Assembly (NCBI GenBank): GCA_902766825.1
Contig: CACXFB010000045.1
Location: 1 to 57,109, forward strand
Reading direction: 5' to 3'
DNA from: an uncultured Lachnospiraceae bacterium
Lineage (GTDB): Bacteria > Bacillota > Clostridia > Lachnospirales > Lachnospiraceae
DNA length: 57,109 nucleotides
The notes below the pieces were generated by a model. That model was not told the DNA's origin. It worked only from the letters and a program-made list of their open reading frames with translations, and made no database searches. The position numbers and the translations under genes are program-made. Below are positions 21,249 through 30,382 of this stretch, one piece after another. Numbering within the stretch: the first letter of the stretch is position 1; each line of letters opens with the position of its first letter.

Positions 21249-21683
21249 ATGCAGGTTCATTTTAAAAAGGTTGTAAATAAGGAGGATGAATGTGCCGTTA
21301 TAAATGCGGTTGAAAAGACTGCGCAGATTCAAAGTGCAATGGAACTTCTTAGCGGAGAAAAAGCAAGTATACCAGTAAGCCATAACGGACAGTCTTTATT
21401 TTGCAATACAGTAAAAATTTTTTATATCGAATCAGTCGATAAGCGCACATTTATATATACAAAGGATGGCTGCTATGAGACAAAGCACAGGCTGTATGAA
21501 CTCGAGAAAATTCTTGATGTGTATTTTATGAGATGTTCTAAATCTATGATTGTAAATCTCAAGAAGATTAAAAGCGTCAAATCGGAACTTGGCGGAAGGA
21601 TGAACGCTACGATGTTAAATGATGAAACGATAGTGATATCCAGAAGCTACGTAAAAGAGATGAAAAGGAGGCTTGAATTATAG
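21249..21683 (+). CDS. LytTR-family DNA-binding regulator
   Basis: 144 residues with a LytTR DNA-binding domain at about 50-144: IFYIESVDKRTFIYTKDG, YELEKILDVYFMRCSKSMIV and NLKKIKSV are the family's beta-strand core. The N-terminal 45 residues do not form a receiver domain. The stop is immediately followed by the DUF3021 gene. LytTR plus DUF3021 is a well-known pair in Firmicutes, often next to an ABC exporter, as here; the membrane partner is thought to hold the regulator in check. Likely targets are its own operon and the ABC transporter downstream. Confidence 0.9.
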   Translation: MQVHFKKVVNKEDECAVINAVEKTAQIQSAMELLSGEKASIPVSHNGQSLFCNTVKIFYIESVDKRTFIYTKDGCYETKHRLYELEKILDVYFMRCSKSMIVNLKKIKSVKSELGGRMNATMLNDETIVISRSYVKEMKRRLEL

Positions 21684-22112
21684 ATGAACAGACTTAAATT
21701 GATATTTGTGCAGACGATGATGATTTCCACGGGAATGCTTATGACACTTGGATTTAGCGGACTGATTAACCATCTTCGCGGTAATGATTTGAAGTTTGAA
21801 TGGTATTACCCGATGTCTATATTACTGACCGGTTTTTTGTGTGCACTGCCAACACTTCTTTTCTACTTAAAAGATGATAAAGAAGCGCAGTTTGAAAAGA
21901 AAATGATAGCAGTTCATTTCGTATTGCTTTATATGATAATAGCCGCAAGCGGAAGAATCTTTGGATGGTATAGCGATATTAAAGGACTTGTGTCAGTCTT
22001 TATTACTTATGTTATCATTTATGTGGCGGTATGGTCCGGCTCACTCTGGTTTATGAAAATGGATGATAACAAAATCAATGAAGCACTAAAAGAAATACAG
22101 GATAAAGAATAA
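21684..22112 (+). CDS. DUF3021 membrane protein
   Basis: 142 residues with four membrane segments (about 8-25, 40-60, 72-90 and 101-120), matching DUF3021 in size and layout. Starts the base after the LytTR stop, so translation is coupled. It is probably the membrane partner that modulates the LytTR protein. A hairpin terminator follows. Confidence 0.85.
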   Translation: MNRLKLIFVQTMMISTGMLMTLGFSGLINHLRGNDLKFEWYYPMSILLTGFLCALPTLLFYLKDDKEAQFEKKMIAVHFVLLYMIIAASGRIFGWYSDIKGLVSVFITYVIIYVAVWSGSLWFMKMDDNKINEALKEIQDKE

Positions 22113-22118
22113 AAATCA

Positions 22119-22175
22119 CAAAAAAGTGCATCTTGGTACCTTGTTTTTGCAACTTGGTTTCAAGGCACTTTTTTT
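22119..22175 (+). terminator. Rho-independent terminator
   Basis: AAAAAAGTGC at 22120-22129 pairs with GCACTTTTTT at 22165-22174, with CTTGG/CAAG reinforcing the stem, followed by T residues. Separates the LytTR-DUF3021 unit from the ABC transporter. Confidence 0.75.
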
Positions 22176-22236
22176 ATTGCAGACAATATGTTAACTTCCA
22201 TTTAAGCAACAAATAAGCTGAAAGGAAGGACATGAT

Positions 22237-23169
22237 ATGGAAGTAATAAAAGTTGATAATCTTGTGAAAATGTATAAAGACAATACAGCCGTAGACGGAA
22301 TATCTTTTTCGGTTAATAAAGGTGAAATGTTCGCATTTCTTGGTGAAAACGGTGCAGGCAAATCTACAACGATAAATATACTTTGTACAATTCTTGAAAA
22401 GACGGCAGGAAAAGTTTTTATATGTGGTAATGAGCTTGGTAAAAATGATGATGAGATTCGTAAAAACATAGGGATTGTTTTTCAAAATTCCGTGCTTGAC
22501 GATAAGCTTACAGTGAAAGAAAATCTGTACACCAGAGGATATTATTACGGGCTTTCCAAAAAGGAGACACAAAAAAGAATTAAGGGGCTTTTTGATGATT
22601 TTGAGATAGAGGAAATATGGAATCAAAAATATGAGAAACTTTCGGGAGGGCAGAAGAGAAGAGTTGATATTATAAGGGCACTTCTTCATAATCCTAAAAT
22701 TCTTTTTCTTGATGAACCGACAACCGGACTTGACCCTAAGTCTAGAAAAATAGTATGGGAATACATCGGATATCTTAGAAAAGAAAAGGGAATGACTATA
22801 TTTCTGACAACGCACTATATGGAGGAGACAAGGGATGCAGATAATGTAGTGATTATTGATAAAGGAAAAATAATATGTATGGGAACGCCGGCACAACTTA
22901 AGAGCATGTACACATCACCGAAACTTATGTGGTACACAGACAAAAGCGATACGGCTGGAAAAATTATAGAAAAGATAACAGGCAGATATGAGTATGATGC
23001 AGACCACTACAATATTTACATTAATACTGGTTCAAAGGACACTAAAGACAATACAGTGATAACAGAATTTATTTACAATAACAAAGATGTGGTAAAAGAT
23101 TATGAGATTATAAAAGGCAGCATGGACGATGTTTTTCTTAATCTTACCGGAAAGGAGCTAAAATCATGA
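22237..23169 (+). CDS. ABC transporter ATP-binding protein (DrrA/NatA type)
   Basis: 310 residues. Walker A GENGAGKST, Q-loop VFQNSVLDD, signature LSGGQKRR, Walker B ILFLDEPTTGLDPKSR and the switch histidine in LTTHYMEE are all in order. The C-terminal 80 residues form the extra domain of the DrrA-like exporters. ATG behind GAAAGGAAGG. The stop overlaps the permease start by four bases. With the ABC-2 permease it should export a lipid, drug or peptide; adjacency to LytTR/DUF3021 suggests envelope-stress or antimicrobial response. Confidence 0.95.
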   Translation: MEVIKVDNLVKMYKDNTAVDGISFSVNKGEMFAFLGENGAGKSTTINILCTILEKTAGKVFICGNELGKNDDEIRKNIGIVFQNSVLDDKLTVKENLYTRGYYYGLSKKETQKRIKGLFDDFEIEEIWNQKYEKLSGGQKRRVDIIRALLHNPKILFLDEPTTGLDPKSRKIVWEYIGYLRKEKGMTIFLTTHYMEETRDADNVVIIDKGKIICMGTPAQLKSMYTSPKLMWYTDKSDTAGKIIEKITGRYEYDADHYNIYINTGSKDTKDNTVITEFIYNNKDVVKDYEIIKGSMDDVFLNLTGKELKS

Positions 23170-24077
23170 GAGGATTTGTCGGATTTACAAAAAGAAACCT
23201 GCTTATATACTTTAAAGATTTTCAGACAGTTGTTTTTTCAATGTTAACATCAATAATTGTGTTTTTGCTTTACATGTTTTTTATTAAAGATTCTTATGTA
23301 AATGCAGTGGAGGAATCGCTTGACGGACTTGAATCATTTGTGCAAAGCGGTGATACAGATATGTTTGCAAACATTCTGTTACTGGTTGGTGTGCTTGGCT
23401 CGGCGCTTATAACAGTACCGTTTAACTGCCTTTCAACAATAGTTAAGGATAAAGAACAGCGAATCGATTACGATATATGCGCAACACCGCTTAAAAGATG
23501 GCAGATAGTTTTATCATATTTTACGGCTGCAACACTTAGTGCATTTATTATGACATCGGCAATACTTACGGTGGCACTTATAATACTGACATCCAAAGGT
23601 GACACATACATAGGGATGCAGCAACTGCCTATGGCATATGGTCTTATACTGGCAGGTTCCGTATCCGCGACGGCATTTTTCATGATTGTGGTTTTATTCT
23701 TCAAATCAACTTCGGCAAGCGGTTCATTTTTTGGAATATTATCTGCAACGTCCGGGTTTGTAATCGGTGCATACATACCGGTTTCACAGTTTTCATCGGA
23801 AATAAGGACGTTATGCAACGCATTTCCGGCCAGTCACATAACTATATTGTTCAGAAATGTCCTGCTTAGCGGAGTGCTTGAACATATCGACACAGGACTA
23901 CAGGGAAGAGATGGAGGACAATTTCTGAAGGGAATAAAAGAATTCCTGACATTCAAGGCAGACATGTTTGGAAAAACAATTGATTATCCGTCTACGATTA
24001 TTTATATTACAGGCTTTACATTCCTAAGCATTTGTGTGATGATTATAATGTATGCAAATACATATAAGAGAAAATAA
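23166..24077 (+). CDS. ABC-2 type permease (DrrB-like)
   Basis: 303 residues with six predicted membrane segments, starting after a short basic N-terminus (RGFVGFTKRNLLIYFKD) and ending with TIIYITGFTFLSICVMIIMY. The loop YDICATPLKRWQIVLSY after the second segment is the usual ABC-2 coupling region. Overlaps the ATPase gene by four bases and forms one exporter with it. Substrate unknown. Confidence 0.9.
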   Translation: MRGFVGFTKRNLLIYFKDFQTVVFSMLTSIIVFLLYMFFIKDSYVNAVEESLDGLESFVQSGDTDMFANILLLVGVLGSALITVPFNCLSTIVKDKEQRIDYDICATPLKRWQIVLSYFTAATLSAFIMTSAILTVALIILTSKGDTYIGMQQLPMAYGLILAGSVSATAFFMIVVLFFKSTSASGSFFGILSATSGFVIGAYIPVSQFSSEIRTLCNAFPASHITILFRNVLLSGVLEHIDTGLQGRDGGQFLKGIKEFLTFKADMFGKTIDYPSTIIYITGFTFLSICVMIIMYANTYKRK

Positions 24078-24100
24078 ATGCACGGAAGGAAATATGATAT

Positions 24101-25711
24101 ATGAACGATAAATGGTGGAAAAGCGCTGTTATTTATCAGATTTACCCTAGAAGCTTTCAGGACAGCAACGGGGATGGAATCGGTGACATAAAAGGTATTA
24201 TAAGCAGACTTGATTACCTTGCAAAGCTTGGAATCGATGCCATCTGGCTTTCACCGGTATGCAAATCTCCGCAGGATGATAACGGATATGATATATCTGA
24301 TTATATGGATATTGATCCAATGTTTGGAACTATGGATGATATGATTGCTCTTATTGAAGAAGCAAAGAAGAGAAATATTAAGATAATTATGGATCTTGTT
24401 CTTAATCATTCTTCGGATGAGCACAGATGGTTTATAGAAGCAAAGAAGAGCAAAGATAATCCTTATCATGATTATTATGTATGGCGCGACGGAACAGCTG
24501 ACACACCGCCTAATGATATGGGAAGTGTGTTCGGAGGACCGGCATGGGAATGGGTTCCGAAGCTTAATCAGTACTATTTCCATCAATTCTCCGTAAAGCA
24601 GCCTGACCTTAACTGGGACAATCCAAAGGTAAGACAGGAACTTTACGATATGATTAACTGGTGGATTGATAAAGGTGTGGGCGGATTCAGACTTGATGTT
24701 ATCGATCAGATTGCAAAAGAACCTGATAAAAAGATTACGGCTGACGGACCTAATCTTCACAAATACATTAAGGAACTGACTGCAAACACATTTTCAAAAG
24801 CAGACCTTGTGACTGTAGGAGAGGCATGGAGTGCCAACATCGAGCGCGCACCGCTTTTCAGTAATCCGGACGGAAGTGAATTCTCGATGGTATTCCAGTT
24901 TGAACATATCTGTCTTGACCAGCAGGAAGGAAAAGATAAATGGGATCTTGCACCATTCCCGTTTGTGAAATATAAGCAGATTATGAATAAATGGCAGACA
25001 CAGTTGCATGATAAAGGATGGAACAGCCTTTTCTGGGATAATCATGATCTGCCAAGAGTTGTGTCACGCTTTGGTAACGACAAAGAGTACAGGGTTGAGT
25101 CTGCCAAGATGCTTGCGACCGCACTTCACGGAATGCAGGGTACACCGTACATTTTCCAGGGTGAAGAGATTGGTATGACCAATGTCAGATATGATATTGA
25201 AGAGTATGATGACCTTGAGATTAAAAATGTGTACAAGGAAAGACTTGCAGCAGGATATTCCAAGGAAGATATCATGAATTCCATCTATGCTAAAGGTAGA
25301 GATAACGCAAGAACTCCAATGCAGTGGGATTCATCTGAGAATGCGGGATTTACTACAGGTAAACCTTGGCTTAAGGTTAATCCTAATTTCATTGAAATTA
25401 ATGTTGAAAGCCAGCTTGATGATGAAAATTCAATATTTAATTACTATGCAAAGTTAATAAGACTTCGTAAAGAGTATGATGTGTTTATTAACGGAAGATT
25501 TGAGATGTATCTTGAAGACGATGAAGACATATTTGCGTATTCAAGAACAAATGATAATCAGAAGATGGTAGTAATATGTAATTTCCATGACAAAGAATTA
25601 GATATGCCTCTGAAAGATGAGACAGCAGGAATGAAAGTATTATTATCTAACTACGATGAAGCTTCAGATAAGTTAAGACCTTATGAAGCAATTATATACA
25701 TTGGAGAATAA
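24101..25711 (+). CDS. GH13 alpha-glucosidase / oligo-1,6-glucosidase
   Basis: 536 residues, typical of the GH13 oligo-1,6-glucosidase group. N-terminal WWKSAVIYQIYPRSFQDSNG, then LVLNHSSDEH (region I), GFRLDVIDQI with the nucleophile near D199, VTVGEAW with the acid/base near E241 and FWDNHDLPR with the third carboxylate near D316. A beta C-terminal domain follows. No signal peptide, so the enzyme is cytoplasmic and would cleave isomaltose- or maltose-type oligosaccharides to glucose. ATG is behind GGAAGG and 23 bases after the ABC permease. Whether it cleaves 1,4 or 1,6 bonds cannot be decided here. Confidence 0.92.
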   Translation: MNDKWWKSAVIYQIYPRSFQDSNGDGIGDIKGIISRLDYLAKLGIDAIWLSPVCKSPQDDNGYDISDYMDIDPMFGTMDDMIALIEEAKKRNIKIIMDLVLNHSSDEHRWFIEAKKSKDNPYHDYYVWRDGTADTPPNDMGSVFGGPAWEWVPKLNQYYFHQFSVKQPDLNWDNPKVRQELYDMINWWIDKGVGGFRLDVIDQIAKEPDKKITADGPNLHKYIKELTANTFSKADLVTVGEAWSANIERAPLFSNPDGSEFSMVFQFEHICLDQQEGKDKWDLAPFPFVKYKQIMNKWQTQLHDKGWNSLFWDNHDLPRVVSRFGNDKEYRVESAKMLATALHGMQGTPYIFQGEEIGMTNVRYDIEEYDDLEIKNVYKERLAAGYSKEDIMNSIYAKGRDNARTPMQWDSSENAGFTTGKPWLKVNPNFIEINVESQLDDENSIFNYYAKLIRLRKEYDVFINGRFEMYLEDDEDIFAYSRTNDNQKMVVICNFHDKELDMPLKDETAGMKVLLSNYDEASDKLRPYEAIIYIGE

Positions 25712-25746
25712 ACATAATAAACATTTAGAACGGAGTTGTCAAAGTT

Positions 25747-27081
25747 ATGAAACTTAATAAGAAACTAAGGATATTAGTAAGTGCAATGCTTGCAACATCG
25801 ATGCTTGCATCCTGCGGAATTCATGCGGGAGACAAGGACGGTGCCAATAAAGAAGGAGAGTGGAAGCAGGTATACACGCAGGATCCTAATGAGACGGATC
25901 CAATAGAAAATCCTGAAAAGGTTATAGGTGAGGACGGAGTTAATCCGGATGCACTTTATGGCAATAAGGATGAGGAGGAGAGTAAATCCGAAAGTAAGGA
26001 AAATGGGGATAATGAGGGCAAAGAAGAAAAGGTGGAGGATAAGGAAGCCAGTATCATAATGGTTGGTGATATGCTTTTGCATCAGGTTGTAAGCGAGAGC
26101 GGACAAAAAGATGACGGAACATATAATTACGATCCTTTCTTTGAACATGTTAAAGATGATGTAGCTGCAGCAGACCTTGCAATTATTAACGAGGAAGTAA
26201 TTCTTGGAGGACCTGACATCGGAATTTCGGGATATCCATGTTTTAACGCTTTATACGAAGTAGGAGATGCTATTGTAAAAGCCGGATTTGATGTTGTGCT
26301 TCATGCTACCAACCACGCTCTTGACCAGGGCAAGACAGGTCTTAATAACTGTATTAATTTCTGGAAAGAACACTATCCTGACATAACATATACAGGAATT
26401 TATCAGTCACAGGAAGAACAGGATAAGATTTGTGTTGTTGAGGTTAACAAAATCAAGCTTGCAATTCTTAATTACACTTACGGAACTAACGGCATTCCGC
26501 TTCCGGATGATATGCCTTATGCAGTTAATCTTTTGGATGAAGAGAAGATAAGAAAAGATGTCGCTGCGGCAAAGGAGCAGGCTGATTTTGTAATCGTATG
26601 TCCACACTGGGGAACAGAGTACACACTTGAAGAGACAGAGGAACAGAAAAACTGGTGCAAACTCTTTTTAGAGTTAGATGTTGACCTTGTACTTGGTGCA
26701 CATCCGCACGTAGTTGAACCGGTTGAATGGTACGAAGGAGAAGACGGACACAAGATGCTTGTGTACTATTCACTTGGTAACTTTATCAACGGAACATCAA
26801 GTACCGAAAGTCATGTCGGATGGAGATATGTAGGTGCCATGGCAAAGGTTACAATAGGCACAGATGATAAAGGTCAGGTCGTAATAAAAGATTATGGTGT
26901 GGAGCCGCTTGTAACCCAGAAGGAAAAAGGATACGGCAAGATTACAACTTACAAACTTTCTGATTATACACAGGAGCTTGCCGACAATAACATGGCAAGA
27001 AATTATGACAGCAACTTCTCATTGCAGTTCTGTAAAGATACATGTAAAGAAGTGTTCAAAGATTTGTACAAAGAAGATTAA
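25747..27081 (+). CDS. CapA-like metallophosphatase-fold lipoprotein
   Basis: 444 residues. Lipoprotein signal with lipobox MLASC near residue 23. It is followed by a low-complexity Glu/Lys/Asp linker to about residue 98, then a CapA (PGA_cap) domain: IIMVGDMLLHQ, IINEEV, ATNHALDQG, CPHWGTEYT and LVLGAHPHVVEPVEW provide the metal-binding residues of the calcineurin-like fold. CapA proteins take part in poly-gamma-glutamate anchoring or act as envelope phosphatases, but no capB/capC is nearby, so a capsule role is not supported. A terminator follows. Confidence 0.88.
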   Translation: MKLNKKLRILVSAMLATSMLASCGIHAGDKDGANKEGEWKQVYTQDPNETDPIENPEKVIGEDGVNPDALYGNKDEEESKSESKENGDNEGKEEKVEDKEASIIMVGDMLLHQVVSESGQKDDGTYNYDPFFEHVKDDVAAADLAIINEEVILGGPDIGISGYPCFNALYEVGDAIVKAGFDVVLHATNHALDQGKTGLNNCINFWKEHYPDITYTGIYQSQEEQDKICVVEVNKIKLAILNYTYGTNGIPLPDDMPYAVNLLDEEKIRKDVAAAKEQADFVIVCPHWGTEYTLEETEEQKNWCKLFLELDVDLVLGAHPHVVEPVEWYEGEDGHKMLVYYSLGNFINGTSSTESHVGWRYVGAMAKVTIGTDDKGQVVIKDYGVEPLVTQKEKGYGKITTYKLSDYTQELADNNMARNYDSNFSLQFCKDTCKEVFKDLYKED

Positions 27082-27115
27082 TGATTTTTCTTTACAAAGA
27101 TAATTGTTTGTAGTA

Positions 27116-27165
27116 TATTAGGCGCGGATGGTATTCGAAGGAAACCATACCGTGCCTAATATTTT
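27116..27165 (+). terminator. Hairpin terminator
   Basis: TATTAGGC...GGATGGT pairs with ACCATACCG...GCCTAATA (one bulge, one wobble), followed by a short T-rich stretch. Separates the CapA gene from the pantothenate operon. Confidence 0.65.
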
Positions 27166-27237
27166 ATCTTAATACCATTTACATATAAGATATGTAAGCC
27201 TTGACTTTACAGGGACTATACATAAAAAGAAGGTGGT

Positions 27238-28161
27238 ATGATGGATATAAGAAAGTCCGTAATCGGATTTATCGGTGCAGGCAGAGTTGGCTTTACACTT
27301 GGCCGTTATTTTAAGGAAAATGGACTTAGTGTCGCAGGATATTACAGCAAAACTCATGAACATGCCTATGCAGCAGCGCAGTTTACAGACAGTAAAGTCT
27401 TTGATAAATTGCGGGATTTAATTATGCAATGCGATATAATATTTATTACAGTGTCAGATGGTGCAATTGAGACGGTTGCGGATGAGATTTATAATCTTAC
27501 ATCTGAGAAGAATGACTGTGAAAGTATAAGTATTAAGAATAAAATATTTTGTCACTGTAGCGGCGCTCTTAGCAGTGCGGTTTTCTTTAATCTTGAACAG
27601 GCCGGAGGTTACGGCTATTCAATTCATCCAATGTTTGCTATCAATGATAGGGAACAATCCTACAAAGAGATTTCAAAAGCATTTTTCACAATTGAAGGTA
27701 ACAAAGAATATTTGAAGTTTGTTTCGTCCATCATGGAAGAGCTGGGTAATGAATATCAGATAATTGATGGAGATAAAAAGACGTTGTATCACAGCGCGGC
27801 TGTCATGGGAAGCAATCTTGTAATAGGGCTTTTTGATATGGCGGCAAACACATTAAGGCAGTGTGGTTTTAGTGAAGAAGGTTCAATGAAAGCACTTCTT
27901 CCGCTCTTTATCAATAATGCGCTTAATCTTGAAAAGACATCGGTAACAAAAGCGCTTACAGGCCCTGTGGACAGAGGTGATTATAGGACGGTGCAAAAGC
28001 ATCTTGATGTGCTCGATGAAAAGAGTGCAAAGGTATATTCAATGTTGTCATTGCAGCTTTTAAAGATTGCAGGTTGTAAATATGGCAATGAAGCAGTGAT
28101 GGACAGCGAAAAAAAAGCTGACTACGAGAAGCTTGAAAAAATTCTTAAAGACATTGTATAA
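27238..28161 (+). CDS. panG: Rossmann/DUF2520 protein, probable ketopantoate reductase (PanG type)
   Basis: 307 residues. N-terminal NAD(P)-binding Rossmann fold with [16 protein letters not shown] (GxGxxG) at about 11-26, [10 protein letters not shown] and SIHPMFAI blocks, then a helical DUF2520 domain with [18 protein letters not shown]. It is the first gene of a unit with panB, panC, panD, coaBC and coaX. No classical PanE is present in the window. From memory, DUF2520 proteins in some Clostridia and other bacteria have been shown or proposed to act as the alternative ketopantoate reductase PanG, which would fill exactly the step between PanB and PanC. ATG behind AGAAGGTGG; a second ATG follows one codon later. 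Confidence 0.75.
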   Translation: MMDIRKSVIGFIGAGRVGFTLGRYFKENGLSVAGYYSKTHEHAYAAAQFTDSKVFDKLRDLIMQCDIIFITVSDGAIETVADEIYNLTSEKNDCESISIKNKIFCHCSGALSSAVFFNLEQAGGYGYSIHPMFAINDREQSYKEISKAFFTIEGNKEYLKFVSSIMEELGNEYQIIDGDKKTLYHSAAVMGSNLVIGLFDMAANTLRQCGFSEEGSMKALLPLFINNALNLEKTSVTKALTGPVDRGDYRTVQKHLDVLDEKSAKVYSMLSLQLLKIAGCKYGNEAVMDSEKKADYEKLEKILKDIV

Positions 28162-28211
28162 AATGCACTTGTAATAACAGATTTCAGGAAGTAGAAAGGA
28201 AAAGGATTAAT

Positions 28212-29039
28212 ATGAAAAATACAGTTTTAACATTTGCAAAGGCAAAGGAAGAAGGAACAAAGCTTACAATGCTTACAGCTTACGATTATTCGACGGCAAA
28301 GCTTATAAATGATTCAGGAATCAATTCAATTCTTGTCGGTGATTCACTTGGTAACGTAATGCTTGGATATGAAGATACAATTTCGGTAACAATGGAAGAT
28401 ATGATTCACCACGCCAAGGCGGTTGCAAAGGGCGCACCTGATGCACTTGTAGTTGTTGATATGCCTTTTATGTCATATCAGACATCAGTATATGATGCTG
28501 TAGTTAATGCCGGCAGACTTATGAAAGAAGGTCGTGCTAATGCAGTTAAGCTCGAAGGCGGAACAACCGTTGCTCCTGCCATTAAAGCAATAGTTGATGC
28601 GGGAATTCCTGTATGTGCACACATTGGTTTAACACCACAGTCAATAAATGCATTTGGCGGTAACAGAGTACAGGGTAAATCAGAAGCTGCAGCAAAACAG
28701 CTTATAGAAGATGCACTTGCAGTTGAGGCAGCAGGAGCATTTGCAGTTGTTATCGAGGCAGTTCCTAAGAAGCTTGCAGACCTTATCACAAAGAAGCTTT
28801 CAATTCCAACAATAGGTATCGGAGCAGGAGAAGGCTGTGACGGACAGGTACTTGTATATCAGGATATGCTTGGAATGTTTTCTGATTTTACGCCAAAGTT
28901 TGTTAAGAGATTTGCAAATGTAGGTGAAGTTATGAGAGCAGCATTTAAACAGTATGATGAAGAGGTTAAGAATGGTTCATTTCCTGCTGTGGAACATACT
29001 TATGCAATAGATGATGATATTATAGAAAAGCTGTATTAA
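28212..29039 (+). CDS. panB: 3-methyl-2-oxobutanoate hydroxymethyltransferase
   Basis: 275 residues, full length. (beta/alpha)8 enzyme with [34 protein letters not shown] (metal-binding Asp), [24 protein letters not shown] and [20 protein letters not shown] in the PanB order. Transfers a hydroxymethyl group from methylene-THF to 2-oxoisovalerate to give ketopantoate, the first step of pantothenate synthesis. ATG behind AGAAAGGAAAAGG. The product would be reduced by the DUF2520 protein encoded just upstream. Confidence 0.97.
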   Translation: MKNTVLTFAKAKEEGTKLTMLTAYDYSTAKLINDSGINSILVGDSLGNVMLGYEDTISVTMEDMIHHAKAVAKGAPDALVVVDMPFMSYQTSVYDAVVNAGRLMKEGRANAVKLEGGTTVAPAIKAIVDAGIPVCAHIGLTPQSINAFGGNRVQGKSEAAAKQLIEDALAVEAAGAFAVVIEAVPKKLADLITKKLSIPTIGIGAGEGCDGQVLVYQDMLGMFSDFTPKFVKRFANVGEVMRAAFKQYDEEVKNGSFPAVEHTYAIDDDIIEKLY

Positions 29040-29079
29040 AAGTTTTGAAAAAAATTTTAATTAGAAATGGAGAAAAGTA

Positions 29080-29928
29080 ATGATTAAAGTAGTTCATACC
29101 GTAAAAGAAGTAAGAGAAGAAGTTGCAAAGTGGAGAAAAGAAGGACTTTCTGTAGGATTTGTACCAACAATGGGTTACCTTCATGAAGGACATCAGAGTC
29201 TTATTAAGAATGCAGTTAAAGACAATGACAGAGTAGTTGTAAGCGTATTTGTTAATCCAATGCAGTTTGGTCCTACAGAAGACCTTGAAAGCTATCCAAG
29301 AGACCTTGAAGCTGATACAAAGCTTTGCGAGAGCACAGGCGCTAATCTTGTGTTTAATCCGCAGCCGGAAGAAATGTATACCGACGGATTTTGCTCATTT
29401 GTAGATATGAACGGACTTACAAAAGAACTTTGTGGTAAGAGCAGACCAATTCATTTTCGCGGAGTGTGCACTGTAGTAAGCAAGCTTTTTAATATCGTAA
29501 CACCTGACAGAGCATACTTTGGACAAAAGGATGCACAGCAGTTAGCCGTAATCAAAAGAATGGTAACTGACCTTAACACACCTGTTGAGATTATCGGATG
29601 CCCAATCATAAGAGAAGAAGACGGTCTTGCTAAGAGCTCAAGAAATACATACTTAAGCAAAGAAGAAAGACAGGCTGCACTTATACTTAGCAAATCAATC
29701 TTCATGGGTAAAAAGCTTGTTGAAGACGGCGAGCGTGACAGTGCAAAAGTCATTAAAGCAATGACGGATATGATTAACACAGAACCTCTTGCAAAGATTG
29801 ATTACGTTGACGTGGTTGATTTTTCAACAATTGAAAAAACAGATGTGATTAAGGGTGAAACACTTGTTGCCATTGCTGTTTACATCGGAAAAACAAGACT
29901 TATTGACAACTTTATTGTAAATGTTTAA
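29080..29928 (+). CDS. panC: Pantothenate synthetase
   Basis: 282 residues, standard length. FVPTMGYLHEGHQSL carries the HxGH nucleotide-binding motif of the nucleotidyltransferase superfamily; VFVNPMQFGPTEDL, YFGQKDAQQLAVI and the KMSKS-like region ending in SSRNTYLS follow. Joins pantoate to beta-alanine with ATP through pantoyl-adenylate. ATG behind ATGGAGAAAAG. Third gene of the operon. Confidence 0.97.
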   Translation: MIKVVHTVKEVREEVAKWRKEGLSVGFVPTMGYLHEGHQSLIKNAVKDNDRVVVSVFVNPMQFGPTEDLESYPRDLEADTKLCESTGANLVFNPQPEEMYTDGFCSFVDMNGLTKELCGKSRPIHFRGVCTVVSKLFNIVTPDRAYFGQKDAQQLAVIKRMVTDLNTPVEIIGCPIIREEDGLAKSSRNTYLSKEERQAALILSKSIFMGKKLVEDGERDSAKVIKAMTDMINTEPLAKIDYVDVVDFSTIEKTDVIKGETLVAIAVYIGKTRLIDNFIVNV

Positions 29929-29972
29929 TCATTTTTTGATGCTTAAACAACGACAAAGAAACGAGGATAATT

Positions 29973-30365
29973 ATGTATTTAAACATGTTAAAAGGTAAGA
30001 TTCATCGCGCAACAGTTACACAGGCAGAGCTTGATTATGTCGGAAGCATAACCGTTGATATCGAACTGCTTGAAGAGGCAGGAATAAGAGAATATGAGAT
30101 GGTTCAGATTGTAGATATCGATAACGGTAACAGATTTGAAACGTACACAATCGCAGGTGAGCGTGGAAGCGGGATGATCTGTCTTAACGGAGCCGCTGCA
30201 CGTCAGGTTCAGGTTAAAGACAAGATAATAATTATGGCTTATGCACATATGGATGAGAGCGAGATAGACGCCAATCCGCCAAGAGTCGTATTTGTTGATG
30301 AGTTCAATAAGGTAGAACGCGTTACAAGATATGAAAAACATGGTCTCTTAAAAGACATGAAATAA
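29973..30365 (+). CDS. panD: Aspartate 1-decarboxylase
   Basis: 130 residues. The self-cleavage site DYVGSITVD places the serine that becomes the pyruvoyl group at S25, exactly where the family has it, after G24. RATVTQAEL precedes it and NGAAAR lies further on. Makes beta-alanine from aspartate for PanC. The stop TAA shares its last base with an upstream in-frame ATG of coaBC. Confidence 0.97.
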   Translation: MYLNMLKGKIHRATVTQAELDYVGSITVDIELLEEAGIREYEMVQIVDIDNGNRFETYTIAGERGSGMICLNGAAARQVQVKDKIIIMAYAHMDESEIDANPPRVVFVDEFNKVERVTRYEKHGLLKDMK

Positions 30366-30382
30366 TGGAAAAGAGGTATTTA

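Noticed and set aside
22174-22896. 240-codon minus-strand open frame
   Set aside because: Lies opposite a clear ABC ATPase gene and has no ribosome site or recognisable protein features; it is a shadow frame.
24251-24760. 169-codon minus-strand frame within the glucosidase gene
   Set aside because: Mirror of a conserved coding region with no start signal.
25747-27081. Capsule biosynthesis locus based on CapA similarity
   Set aside because: No capB, capC or other poly-gamma-glutamate genes nearby; only the metallophosphatase-like fold is supported.
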